Below are positions 16,818-25,261 of a stretch of 36,953 nucleotides of DNA, in pieces. Each line of letters starts with the position of its first letter. Within the stretch, counting starts at the first letter, position 1. Under the pieces are notes generated by a model that saw only the letters and a list, made by a program, of their open reading frames with translations, made no database searches and was not told the DNA's origin. The position numbers and the translations under genes were made by a program. Source of the DNA: Myxococcaceae bacterium (GTDB taxonomy: Bacteria; Myxococcota; Myxococcia; Myxococcales; Myxococcaceae); assembly GCA_016926755.1 (NCBI GenBank), contig JAFGNZ010000163.1, forward strand, positions 1-36,953. Direction: 5' to 3'.

Positions 16818-17374
16818 GGAGGGTGGGGGAGGGACGAGGCAGGCGTTGGGCGGACGCTGGTGCGCACGAAGCGCACCAGCGCCAGGGCGCTCAGCGCCAG
16901 GAGCCCCGCGACCGCGTTGAAGGCCACATCTCGGAGATCATAGTAGCGGTGGGGGAGCAGCCCCTGGAGGAGCTCGTCCCCCCAGCCGGCCGCGGTCACG
17001 AAGAGGGCGCAGCGGACGAAGCGGGCCTTGGCGCCCCAGTGCGTGGGCGCGGCCAGATCCGCGAGGAGGGCCACCAGGCCGTATTCGATGAAGTGGAGCT
17101 TCTCCTCCGGGCTCTCCATGGGCCAGATGATCGCCGCGTAGACGGCGGCGCACCCGGCCATGGCCCCGAGGACCCGCCGCGAGCGATTCAGCGGCTCGCG
17201 CCCGATGAGCACCCCTGCGCCCACGGCGGCGAGCGTGAAGGCCACGGCGACGGAGATCCGCAGGAGCCCTGCCCCCCGCAGCGTCTCCGTGATCCGCCGC
17301 ATGATCCCGAGCGTGGCGTAGATGGCCCCCAGGTAGAGGGGGAGCGCCACGCGTGCCGCCTTCCGCAGATTCAT
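16814..17374 (-). CDS. VanZ-like membrane protein
   Basis: The 186-residue protein has about five membrane helices. The VanZ hallmarks are present: EEKLHFIEYGLVALLADL (the K-x-x-H-x-x-x-Y/F pattern) and, in the last third, WGDELLQGLLPHRYYDLRDVAFNAVAGLL (E-x-x-Q and D-x-x-x-N). VanZ proteins act at the membrane in resistance to some glycopeptides and lipopeptides by an unclear mechanism, and many homologues have no known role. I chose ATG 17374; an extension to 17407 is possible. The stop overlaps the CreB-like ATG by 4 bp, which places an envelope protein in the same operon as the envelope regulator. Confidence 0.75.
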   Translation of the reverse strand: MNLRKAARVALPLYLGAIYATLGIMRRITETLRGAGLLRISVAVAFTLAAVGAGVLIGREPLNRSRRVLGAMAGCAAVYAAIIWPMESPEEKLHFIEYGLVALLADLAAPTHWGAKARFVRCALFVTAAGWGDELLQGLLPHRYYDLRDVAFNAVAGLLALSALALVRFVRTSVRPTPASSLPHPP

Positions 17375-17461
17375 GGGCGCGATCCTACTGCCTTCCGCCC
17401 CGGGCATGAACCTTCCCCACCCCTGCTGGGGCGAGCACCTTGCCGTCCCGACGTGGTGGGC

Positions 17462-19333
17462 TCAGCGGGGCTGGCGGAGGGGAAGCTCGACCTCGAAGGT
17501 GGAGCCTTCTCCGGGCTGGCTCCGCACCCGGAGCTCGCCGCTCAGCGCGGTAACGATCTGCTTGCAGATCCAGAGCCCCACCCCGAAGCCGCTGTACTGC
17601 TGCCCCGGCGTCGCACGCTCGAACCGCTCGAAGATTCGCGCATGATCGTTCGGGGAGATGCCGATGCCCCCATCCCGCACGGCCAGGCGCGCGCGTGCGC
17701 CGTCGGCCGCGACGGTGACCTCGATAGGCCTGGCGGCGCCGTACTTGATCGCGTTGCTCAGGAAGTTGGAGAGCACCTGGTCCAGCTGGCTCCGGTCCCA
17801 CTGGCCGATGACGGGGCGCTCGGAGCGCAGCGTGAGCGTGCTGCCCGCGCAGCTCGCGTCGTCGGCCATCCGGTCGCACACCTCTCGCGCGAGCTCCTGG
17901 AGATCGAACTCCTCGAAGTGCGGGGTGAGCTTCCCTGCGGTGATGCGCGAGAGGTCCAGCAGATCCGTCACCAGCGACTCCAGGCGCCTGACCTGCCGCG
18001 CCACCGCCGCCGCCTTGGCGATGGAGCGGGCCGCGGGCTCCTCCCCTGGCCTGCCCTGGCCCAGCTCTCGTTGCAGGGACTGGACCTGGAGCTTCATCGC
18101 CGCCAGCGGCGTGCGGAGCTCATGCGCGGCGACCGACAGGAACTCGTCCCGCAGCGTGACGGCCTGTTGCGCGCGCGTGTAGAGCCGGGAGCGCTCCAGC
18201 GCCTGCGCGCTCTGCGCCACCATGGTGGACATGAGCTTGCGCTCGTCCCTGTCAAACACGCGGGGCGTCGCGAAGCGCACCCAGAGCACGCCCAGGCTCT
18301 CTCCGCGTGACACGAGGGGCAGGGCCGCGGCGGCCTGGTAACCTGCCTCCGAGATGGCCCTGAGCAGCTCGGGGAACTGCGCTCCGTAGCGCGCCACGTC
18401 CTCGAAGTAGAACGCCGTGCCCTGGAGGAACGCGTGCGCCACCGGGTTGTTCGCGGAGAGGGGCAGCCTCCGGAAGCGCTCCAGCACGTGAGGGGCGTGG
18501 ATGTGACCCACGTGGGACACGATATGGAGCTCGGTGCGCTCCTCGTTCGGCAGCACCAGTGAGCCGGCGACGCCTCCCATGGAGGCGACCGCGAGGTGGG
18601 CGACGACGGCCGCGACATCGTCGGGAGTGACAGCGCTGGAGAGCGCCGCGGTGACCGCCTGCAGCCGCTCCATGCGCGAAGCGGCTTCCGCGAGCCGCTG
18701 GCGGTCCTCCCAGAGCGCGGAGTGAAGACGCGCGCTGTCCAGCGCCATCGCCGCGCAGTCCGCGATCGCCTCGACGAACTCCCGATCCGCCTGGGTGTAC
18801 GGAGGGCTGCCCGGATCGCGCGTCAGCCACAGCGCGCCGTGGACCCGCTCCTTTCCGGAGATGGGCACGATCAGCAGGCTGTGCACCCCGACGCTCTCCA
18901 GGTAGGCCCTGTACTCCGGCACGGTGCTCTCTCGGAGGCTCTCCGGGTCGGCAATGGGGAGGAAGAGCGTCACCCCCGAGGCGACGACTCCTCCGGCCAG
19001 CCCCTCGCCGATGCGAAGCCGCCGGGCCGTGTTGACCTGCTCGATGAGCACGCGCCGTGCCGGCTCTCGGTGCCGGATCGTGATGGGATCGAGCCAGGTG
19101 TCATCCTCCGCCCGGAGGTATGCGGCACAGCCGTCCCCGAGCAGCTCCACCACGCGCGCGGCGACGGCGTCCAGGACGAACTCGAGATCGGTCCTGGCCT
19201 CGGCCAGCAGCCGCGAAAGTTCGACCAGGACGCGCAGGCGCGCCGCTGCTTCCGCCTCGGGAGCTTCGGCTGTCGTCGTTCCTCCCGCAGCCGTGGCAGT
19301 GCTCCCGGGCGGAAGGCGTGGACCAGGGTCCAT
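17462..19333 (-). CDS. Soluble double-GAF sensor histidine kinase
   Basis: The 623-residue protein has no membrane helix. It comprises GAF1 (about 33-205; LRVLVELSRLLAEARTDLEF, LLIVPISGKERVHGALWL), GAF2 (about 220-385; LPLVSRGESLGVLWVRF, DRDERKLMSTMVAQSAQALE), a HisKA domain with His404 in VAAHELRTPLAAM, and a HATPase domain with N box (NFLSNAIKYGA), G1 (VRDGGIGIS) and a G2-like GFGVGLWI. GAF domains bind small ligands, chromophores or redox signals; none can be assigned here. It has no receiver domain and no adjacent dedicated regulator. The VanZ-creB-creC genes follow after 87 bp on the same strand, so read-through transcription is possible. Confidence 0.88.
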   Translation of the reverse strand: MDPGPRLPPGSTATAAGGTTTAEAPEAEAAARLRVLVELSRLLAEARTDLEFVLDAVAARVVELLGDGCAAYLRAEDDTWLDPITIRHREPARRVLIEQVNTARRLRIGEGLAGGVVASGVTLFLPIADPESLRESTVPEYRAYLESVGVHSLLIVPISGKERVHGALWLTRDPGSPPYTQADREFVEAIADCAAMALDSARLHSALWEDRQRLAEAASRMERLQAVTAALSSAVTPDDVAAVVAHLAVASMGGVAGSLVLPNEERTELHIVSHVGHIHAPHVLERFRRLPLSANNPVAHAFLQGTAFYFEDVARYGAQFPELLRAISEAGYQAAAALPLVSRGESLGVLWVRFATPRVFDRDERKLMSTMVAQSAQALERSRLYTRAQQAVTLRDEFLSVAAHELRTPLAAMKLQVQSLQRELGQGRPGEEPAARSIAKAAAVARQVRRLESLVTDLLDLSRITAGKLTPHFEEFDLQELAREVCDRMADDASCAGSTLTLRSERPVIGQWDRSQLDQVLSNFLSNAIKYGAARPIEVTVAADGARARLAVRDGGIGISPNDHARIFERFERATPGQQYSGFGVGLWICKQIVTALSGELRVRSQPGEGSTFEVELPLRQPR

Positions 19334-19372
19334 CGCACACTCACAGGTAGATGAGCGCCCGGGCTAACAAAA

Positions 19373-19389
19373 TTGTCTCCGGGGGACAA
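19373..19389. promoter_or_regulatory. Candidate dyad TTGTC-N7-GACAA upstream of GAF kinase
   Basis: TTGTC (19373-19377) and GACAA (19385-19389) form a 17-bp dyad 40 bases before the GAF kinase start, next to an A/T-rich patch (AACAAAATTG) that is unusual in this GC-rich DNA. It may be an operator or part of a promoter. The arms are short and chance is not excluded. Confidence 0.25.
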
Positions 19390-19475
19390 GGTGCGGGCCC
19401 CCGGCGGCGGGCGTCCCTGGAGGGCAGTCAACGCTTCCGACGCCGCGGCCGGGGCGGAGGGGTGGCGCTCGGGCG

Positions 19476-19802
19476 CTACTCCTCGCGATGGGAGACGGGC
19501 TCCTCTCCTCGCGCTCGCGCCTCCTCGTCCTCGTCCGCCTCGCGGAGCTTGATCCCCGACTCCAGGCGCGCCTGACGCTCACTCGCCGTCCATGACTCCT
19601 CGGCGTCCCGAGCGTGCACCCGTGAGGCAGCCGCGTCATCCTGCTCGCCGGTCCACGTCGTATGCCCGCCTGCGAAGCCCTCCAGTGGGCGTGCTCCCCG
19701 CAGGGCCTCCACCTCCAGATCCCTCTGCTCCTGCTCCCGGAGCCGCTGCCGCTCCTGCTCGCGCTCGCGCTGGTGCTGCTTGTCGATGGAGTCATCAGCC
19801 AT
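19476..19802 (-). CDS. Small highly charged hydrophilic protein, unknown function
   Basis: The 108-residue protein has no recognisable domain. Residues 5-32 are a run of Gln, Arg and Glu (QHQREREQERQRLREQEQRD) likely to form a single charged helix or coiled coil. The C-terminus is strongly acidic (LREADEDEEARARGEE). ATG 19802 was chosen because CCTCC at 19811-19815 on the plus strand is a perfect GGAGG site on the coding strand, 8 bases away; a longer frame to 20057 has no such support. The composition suggests an intrinsically disordered cytoplasmic protein. It is divergent from the Rpn-family gene. Confidence 0.6.
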   Translation of the reverse strand: MADDSIDKQHQREREQERQRLREQEQRDLEVEALRGARPLEGFAGGHTTWTGEQDDAAASRVHARDAEESWTASERQARLESGIKLREADEDEEARARGEEPVSHREE

Positions 19803-20055
19803 GCCCGGCACCTCCTGCCTCAAGGTGCGAACTGTCGTCGCGCGCGTCATCCCGTCAGCGGCTGCTCGTGGCCGCATGCCAGGACGGGGGGCGTGTGGCG
19901 AGGGAAGCGCCACGGGGAGCCGTCTCCCAGGCTGGACTCGCCGTCCACGTGGAGAGAGTCTCAAGAGCGAGGGACGGGCTTCGAGGCCTCTCGGGCGCAA
20001 GAGAACTGCTCCTTCGCCGCTGAGCTGGCACGCCCCGTGCTGTGCCTCGTGCGCC

Positions 20056-21042
20056 ATGCCGGGCCCTCATGATCTCTTTGCACGCTTCACCTTCGGTCAC
20101 CCCGAGCGGGCGGCGGCCGAGCTGCGCGCCGTATTGCCGCCGGAGGTGGTGGCCCGGGTGGACTGGAGCAGCCTGCGCCGGGAGCCGGGCAGCGTGGTGG
20201 ACCCGGAGCTGAGGGAGAGCCAGAGCGACCTGCTGTTCTCGGCGCGGCTCCTGAGCGGACAGCCGCTGCTGCTCTATTTATTGCTGGAGCACCAATCCTC
20301 CGTGGACCGGTGGATGGCGCTGCGGATGCTGCGCTACGTGGTGCGCCAGCTGGAGCACTGGCGCCAGGAACACCCGGAGAGCGAGGTGCTGCCTGTGGTG
20401 GTCCCGGTGGTCATGTACCACGGGTTGGAGGGAGCATGGACGGCCCCACGCCGGATCGAGGAACTCTTCGATCTCCCAGCAGAGCAGGAACAGCGGGAGG
20501 GCTGGCGGGTGTGGGTGCCGCGCTTCGAGTATCTGCTCGACGACTTGACGAGCGAGCGTGAGGAGGCGCTGAGGGCGCGCGCCGGGCCTCCGCTGGCGCG
20601 GCTGGCCTTTCTGGTGCTGCGCTATGGGCGCTCCAGAGGCCTGGCCCAGCAGTTGGAGAGGTGGACAGCCGTGTTCGCACAGGTCTACGCAACCCCCGAG
20701 GGTCTTGAGGAGCTGCGCGCAGTGGTAAACTACCTGCTCGAAGTGGGAGACCTGTCGGCACGCGGGCCGATGCGGCGCGTGTTACGAACCGTGGTGGGTA
20801 CTCAACGAGTGGAGGAACTGATGAGGACCATGGCGGACGAATTCCGAGAGGAAGGGCGGCGGCAGGGGCGGCGCGAGGGACGGGCCGAGGATGTGCTGCG
20901 GATCCTCGCTGTGCGTGGCGTTGCCGTGGACGAAAAGACCCGCGAGCTCATCCTGACGTGTACGGATCTGGTGACTCTCGATCGGTGGTTCGAGCGCGCC
21001 TTGACCGCCACTCACCTGTCGGAGTTCCTGGAAAGCCAGTGA
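20056..21042 (+). CDS. Rpn-family PD-(D/E)XK nuclease / putative transposase
   Basis: The 328-residue protein begins HDLFARFTFGHPERAAAELRAVLP, typical of the Rpn (recombination-promoting nuclease, YhgA-like) family. The PD-(D/E)XK core is visible: Asp in ESQSDLLFSARL, and LEHQSSVDRWMALRMLRY, where the E-x-Q replaces E-x-K as usual in this family. A variable helical C-terminus follows, with the REEGRRQGRREGRAE segment often found in these proteins. E. coli RpnA-E are Ca-dependent nucleases that raise recA-independent recombination; a phage-defence role has also been suggested. ATG 20056 begins the conserved domain. The asparagine synthetase starts 35 bases after its stop. Confidence 0.85.
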   Translation: MPGPHDLFARFTFGHPERAAAELRAVLPPEVVARVDWSSLRREPGSVVDPELRESQSDLLFSARLLSGQPLLLYLLLEHQSSVDRWMALRMLRYVVRQLEHWRQEHPESEVLPVVVPVVMYHGLEGAWTAPRRIEELFDLPAEQEQREGWRVWVPRFEYLLDDLTSEREEALRARAGPPLARLAFLVLRYGRSRGLAQQLERWTAVFAQVYATPEGLEELRAVVNYLLEVGDLSARGPMRRVLRTVVGTQRVEELMRTMADEFREEGRRQGRREGRAEDVLRILAVRGVAVDEKTRELILTCTDLVTLDRWFERALTATHLSEFLESQ

Positions 21043-21077
21043 GGCCCGCATCGTTCGGGCCTGGAGGAGAGCGGCAC

Positions 21078-23003
21078 ATGTGTGGCTTCGTTGCATCCGT
21101 ATCGAGTCGAGAGCGTGTCTCTGCCGAGGCGCTGCGCCGGGCCACGAAGAAGCTGCGGCATCGCGGGCCTGACGCCGAGCGCGTCTGGGTGCCCGAGCAC
21201 GGCCGGGTCGGCCTGGGCCACGCGCGGCTGAGCATCATCGACCTCACGACCGGCGACCAGCCCATCGCGGGAGAGGATGGCGGCCTCCACATCGTCGTGA
21301 ACGGCGAGTTCTACGGCTTCGAAGCGATCCGCGCGGAGCTCGAGTCGCAGGGACACACCTTCAGGACGCGCTCCGACAGCGAGATTGCCCTCCACCTCTA
21401 CGAGGACCTCGGCGCCCGCTGCCTGCACCGGCTCCGGGGCGAGTTCGCCTTCGCCATCTGGGACGAGCGGGACGGGGTGCTGTTCGCTGGGCGGGATCGC
21501 TTCGGGATCAAGCCCCTGTACTACGCGCTTCACAACGGGGCCTGCCACGTCGCCTCCGAGATCAAGGCGCTCGCTGAGCTCGGCGTGACGCTGCGTTGGG
21601 ACCGGGAGGCCGTGGTCGACCTGCACTCCGGAGTGATGAACGCTCCGGACCGGTCGGCCTTCGACGGCATCTACCAGGTGCCGCCGGGCTGTTACCTGAT
21701 CAGCGACGGCACCCGCGCGAGCATTCATTCCTATTGGGACTGGGATTATCCGACCGCGGACCAGACGCGGCTCGACCGGGATCCCCAGGAGTGGGTGGAG
21801 AGGGTGCGGACGGTCCTCGAGGAGTCGATCCGCCTGCGTCTGCGCGCCGACGTGCCGGTGGCCTGCTACCTCAGCGGCGGCGTGGATTCCTGCGCGGTGC
21901 TGGGCATCGCCTCACGGCTCTCTCCGCGGCCGCTGCGGGCCTACACCTTGTCGTTCGACCATGCCGACTACGATGAGCGCGCCCTCGCGGAGGAGCAGGC
22001 GAAGCTCTGCGGGGCCGAGTTCTTCCCCATCGACATCCGCGCGGAGCACCTCGCCGAGCATTTCGCGGACGCCGTCTACCACGCCGAGCGGCCCTTCGCG
22101 AACGCGCACGCCGTCGCCAAGTTCTTCTTGAGCCGGGCCGTCCGCGACTCGGGGGGGAAGGTCGTCCTCACGGGCGAGGGCGCTGACGAGGTCTTCGCCG
22201 GCTACCCCTTCTTCCGCCGGGACATGCTCCTGCACAACACCCAGGGGCAGGATCCGGAGGCGCTCAAGGCGCTGCTCGCGCGGCTGAATGAGACCAATCG
22301 CGTCGCCCAGGGGTTGCTCATGCCTCGGGGGGCCAGCCGCTCCCTCGAGAACGTGAAGCGCATCCTCGGCTTCGTTCCCACCATCATGGAGGCGTGGGCC
22401 CAGGATGGAGGAGCGATGTCGGGCCTGCTCTCCGAGGACTTCAAGGCCCAGTTCCGCGACCGTGACACCTTCCGCGCCGTCCTCAGCCACCTCGACATCG
22501 AGCGGCAGCTCAAGGGCCGCGACGCGGTCAACCAGTCCCTCTACCTCTGGGCGAAGACGGCTCTCCCGAACTACATCCTGAGCAACCTCGGGGACCGCAT
22601 GGAGATGGCGCACTCGGTGGAGGGGCGTCTGCCCTTCCTCGATCACCACCTCGTGGCCGAGGCCACGCGCATGCCGATCTCCATGAAGATCCACGGCATG
22701 ACGGAGAAGTACGTCCTGCGCGAGGCCGCCCGGCCGGTGCTCTCCGAGTCCGCCTTCAAGCGCCAGAAGCATCCCTTCCTCTCTCCGCCGTCCACCCTGC
22801 AGCTGGAGGGTGGCCTGTTCGCCCTCGTCCAGGACACGCTCCGGGGCTCGGCGCTCGAGAAGGCCGGGCTCTACGATCGCAAGAGGGTCGTCGGCCTCCT
22901 CGATGCGATCCCGGGCATGGATCCCGGGAGGCGGGCTGGCATCGATCCCGGTTTGATGGTGATGACCAGCATGTGCCTGCTGCATCAGCGGCTGGGGCTC
23001 TGA
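21078..23003 (+). CDS. asnB: Glutamine-hydrolysing asparagine synthetase
   Basis: The 641-residue protein begins M-C-GFVA, so Cys2 becomes the N-terminal nucleophile that releases ammonia from glutamine. The glutaminase domain (2-215) has RHRGPD, LSIIDL, NGEFYGF and GRDRFGIKPLYY. The synthetase domain (about 240-610) has the ATP-pyrophosphatase loop SGGVDS at 266-271, LTGEGADEVFAGYPFFR, and EGRLPFLDHHLV. All motifs of a working amidotransferase are present. It may make asparagine for the cell; members near polyketide clusters are also known to amidate carboxylic acid intermediates. Its 3' end meets the biosynthetic operon with 4 bp between stops. ATG 21078 follows GGAGG at 21063-21067. Confidence 0.9.
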   Translation: MCGFVASVSSRERVSAEALRRATKKLRHRGPDAERVWVPEHGRVGLGHARLSIIDLTTGDQPIAGEDGGLHIVVNGEFYGFEAIRAELESQGHTFRTRSDSEIALHLYEDLGARCLHRLRGEFAFAIWDERDGVLFAGRDRFGIKPLYYALHNGACHVASEIKALAELGVTLRWDREAVVDLHSGVMNAPDRSAFDGIYQVPPGCYLISDGTRASIHSYWDWDYPTADQTRLDRDPQEWVERVRTVLEESIRLRLRADVPVACYLSGGVDSCAVLGIASRLSPRPLRAYTLSFDHADYDERALAEEQAKLCGAEFFPIDIRAEHLAEHFADAVYHAERPFANAHAVAKFFLSRAVRDSGGKVVLTGEGADEVFAGYPFFRRDMLLHNTQGQDPEALKALLARLNETNRVAQGLLMPRGASRSLENVKRILGFVPTIMEAWAQDGGAMSGLLSEDFKAQFRDRDTFRAVLSHLDIERQLKGRDAVNQSLYLWAKTALPNYILSNLGDRMEMAHSVEGRLPFLDHHLVAEATRMPISMKIHGMTEKYVLREAARPVLSESAFKRQKHPFLSPPSTLQLEGGLFALVQDTLRGSALEKAGLYDRKRVVGLLDAIPGMDPGRRAGIDPGLMVMTSMCLLHQRLGL

Positions 23004-23007
23004 GGCT

Positions 23008-23652
23008 TCACCCCAGCTCCGCCGCCTGCGATTCCCTCGCGGCGGCGCTCCGCCTCAGCCAGAGCTCGGCGGCCACCAGGTTGGGGACCCAGCAGAGCCA
23101 CGCGACCAGCTGGTACGTGAAAGGCCAGTCGCCGCGTGAGAAGAGCATCAACAAAGGCAGCCAGATCCGCAGGGTGATGCCGGCACAGGTCAAGGCGTAG
23201 CTGCGAATGATCCACTCGCGGTGCCGGGCGAACTGGCGCTGGCGCGCCCTGAGGAAGGCCAGCCCGGTCGTCGCTCCCCAGGCCACCGCCAGCGCCCCAA
23301 ACCCCAGGTGGGTCGTCATCCCCTGGTCCGTGAAGGGGGTCAGCAGCAGGGCCGCTCCCATCCCCGCGGCGACCGAGGCCACGTAGAGCCGGCCCAGCCA
23401 GCGGTGGCGCCCCCGGGAGGCGGGGCGGAGCTGGAGCGCTCCGATGACCAGCGCCACCGCCCCCCCCACTATGTGGACCCGGAAGGCCGCCGCTCTGAGC
23501 GCGAAAGACGGCCGCAACTGAGGGGGAGGGTAGCCGCTCACGGCCACTACCAACGCGTAGGCGGCAACCAGCGCCGCCAGCACGAGCAAGACTCTCAGCG
23601 CCTTTCGGCCCTTCACCGGCTTCAGCCGGTCCATGGCAGCGGCTTCGCTCAT
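23008..23652 (-). CDS. DUF2306-like membrane protein
   Basis: The 214-residue protein has about six membrane helices and several conserved histidines and arginines near the membrane surface: FRVHIVGGAVALVIGALQL, RHRWLGRLYVAS, THLGFGALAVAW and FARHREWIIRSYALTCAGITLR. This matches DUF2306, of unknown function, whose His/Arg pattern recalls heme-binding or quinone-reactive membrane proteins. It is the last gene of the type I PKS operon, 22 bp after the halogenase stop. It might serve in export, self-protection or a redox step, but nothing proves a link to the product. Start chosen at ATG 23652; GTG 23670 is the alternative. Confidence 0.7.
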   Translation of the reverse strand: MSEAAAMDRLKPVKGRKALRVLLVLAALVAAYALVVAVSGYPPPQLRPSFALRAAAFRVHIVGGAVALVIGALQLRPASRGRHRWLGRLYVASVAAGMGAALLLTPFTDQGMTTHLGFGALAVAWGATTGLAFLRARQRQFARHREWIIRSYALTCAGITLRIWLPLLMLFSRGDWPFTYQLVAWLCWVPNLVAAELWLRRSAAARESQAAELG

Positions 23653-23674
23653 GGCTCCAGGGTTCGCCACGGTC

Positions 23675-25186
23675 TCAGGCCTGGAGGGTGTCCCGGGTCT
23701 TCACCACTATCTTGAGGAACGATTCCTTCATGCCCTGGAACCAGCTCTCGGCGCGTCCCATCTCGACGAGGCCGAGCGAGCCAGTCTTCATGCGGATGTA
23801 GTGGCCATCGATGGCGTCGAAGGGATCTCCAATGTTCTCCTCGAGGGCCTTGTTGGCCATGAGCTTCGCGACCGGGTTTCCGGTCGGCATGTTGTGGAGC
23901 TCGAACATCATGTCGGTCGTGTACCGCATGGCGCGCTTGACGATGTCGAGGCTGAGATCCTTGTGGTTCACGTCGGTGTTGCCCGACACCACCTGCTGGA
24001 TGAGGTGGAAGGCGTCCTGGAAGCTCTGCGCCTCGAGCCCCTGGATGGTGTAGGCCTCCTGCTGGCGGATCTGGTTGTAGAAGCCGGCGACCAGGACGAC
24101 GAAGCGCGTATAGGCGCGGCGGACGTAGCGGTCGTGGAACCGCGCCGCCTCGTCTGCCTTGAGCTCGCCGCGGAGCTCGGCGCAGATCGTGGCGGCCGAG
24201 GAGAGCCCCCCGAGCATCGCGAGGTGCACGCCCGACGAGAACAGCGGGTCGATGAACGCGGCCGCGTCGCCAGCGAGACGGAAACCCGGGCCCGAGAACC
24301 GCTCGGAGACGTAGGAGTAGTCCGACCATTGGTGCAGCTCGCTCTCGAAGGTCGCGCCCTCCAGCAGCTTCTGGATGTCCGGCGCCAGCGAAATGCCTTT
24401 CCGATAGACCGCATCGTTGTCACCGAGCTCCGCCTTCCACTTCTTGTAGGTGTCGCGATGAATCACGACCCCCAGGCTGAGGAGCCCGTCATGAAGCGGG
24501 ATGGCCCAGATCCACCCGCTGCTGTCGGCGAGCGCTTCCATCGAGAACGCGCCCGGGTGCTGAGTGCCCTGCTCGTCGGTGTAGGGGCGGGCGTTTCTCC
24601 AGTAGCCGCCGATGGCGACGTTGGCGAAGGTCTCTTGGAAATGCCTGTTGCGCAGGTACTTCTGGGCCATGAGGCCGGTGAGCCCAGAGGCGTCGACGAG
24701 GTAGTCGAATTCGGTGCGGCCCTTGGCGCCCGACTTCTGCGACCATTCGACGGCCACGGGGCGGTCCTTCTCAAAGACAATCTCCTGCACGGCGGTCTCT
24801 TCGAACACCTGCGCCCCGCATTCGCGGGCGTGCTCGAGCAGGAGGTGATCGAACTCGGAGCGGCGGACCTGGTAGCTGTACTTGTAGGTCTGGTTGCCCC
24901 GGAAATCGATGTGGCCGGCGGGCATCCCCTGCTTGACGCGGAAGAACCCGCCGTACTTCTTCACGAAGCCGAAGTTGTCGACCTTCTCGCGGACGCCTGC
25001 CAGCTCGAGGATGGGGTGAAGGGCTGTCAGCAGCGATTCGCCAATGTGGTAGCGGGGAAACTTCTCCCGCTCGAGGAGCGTGACTTCGACCTTTTCGCGG
25101 GCGAGCAGGGTCGCGGTTATCGCTCCCGCGGGACCACCCCCGATGACCAGCACACGGCTTCGCGAAGCAGGTACGGATTGCGACAT
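23675..25186 (-). CDS. FADH2-dependent halogenase
   Basis: The 503-residue protein has the dinucleotide fold GGGPAG at 16-21 and FPRYHIGESLL at 43-53, typical of flavin halogenases that act on aromatic or carrier-bound substrates. Lys76/Lys77 in FGFVKKYGGFF are in the place of the catalytic lysine that forms or guides HOCl. The halogenase signature WIWAIP (W-x-W-x-I-P) is at 225-230, and the FAD-binding GFRLAGDAAAFIDPLFSSG follows. The W-x-W-x-I-P motif blocks the monooxygenase reaction, so halogenation rather than hydroxylation is expected; chloride versus bromide cannot be told. The likely substrate is the aromatic ring made by the type III PKS upstream. A reductase to supply FADH2 is not encoded nearby. 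ATG 25186 has a GAGGA site 5 bases away. Confidence 0.85.
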   Translation of the reverse strand: MSQSVPASRSRVLVIGGGPAGAITATLLAREKVEVTLLEREKFPRYHIGESLLTALHPILELAGVREKVDNFGFVKKYGGFFRVKQGMPAGHIDFRGNQTYKYSYQVRRSEFDHLLLEHARECGAQVFEETAVQEIVFEKDRPVAVEWSQKSGAKGRTEFDYLVDASGLTGLMAQKYLRNRHFQETFANVAIGGYWRNARPYTDEQGTQHPGAFSMEALADSSGWIWAIPLHDGLLSLGVVIHRDTYKKWKAELGDNDAVYRKGISLAPDIQKLLEGATFESELHQWSDYSYVSERFSGPGFRLAGDAAAFIDPLFSSGVHLAMLGGLSSAATICAELRGELKADEAARFHDRYVRRAYTRFVVLVAGFYNQIRQQEAYTIQGLEAQSFQDAFHLIQQVVSGNTDVNHKDLSLDIVKRAMRYTTDMMFELHNMPTGNPVAKLMANKALEENIGDPFDAIDGHYIRMKTGSLGLVEMGRAESWFQGMKESFLKIVVKTRDTLQA

Positions 25187-25261
25187 GGAGTCCTCTTTTC
25201 AGTCGTTCTTTTCAGGCAAGTCTAGCATGGGTGCACTGTGAGCCTCTTCGCGCCGCGCCCC

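Noticed and set aside
25194-25215. Direct repeat TCTTTTCAG (25194-25202 and 25207-25215) between the type III PKS and halogenase genes
   Set aside because: It is short, pyrimidine-rich and next to the halogenase ribosome site; there is not enough to call a regulatory element.
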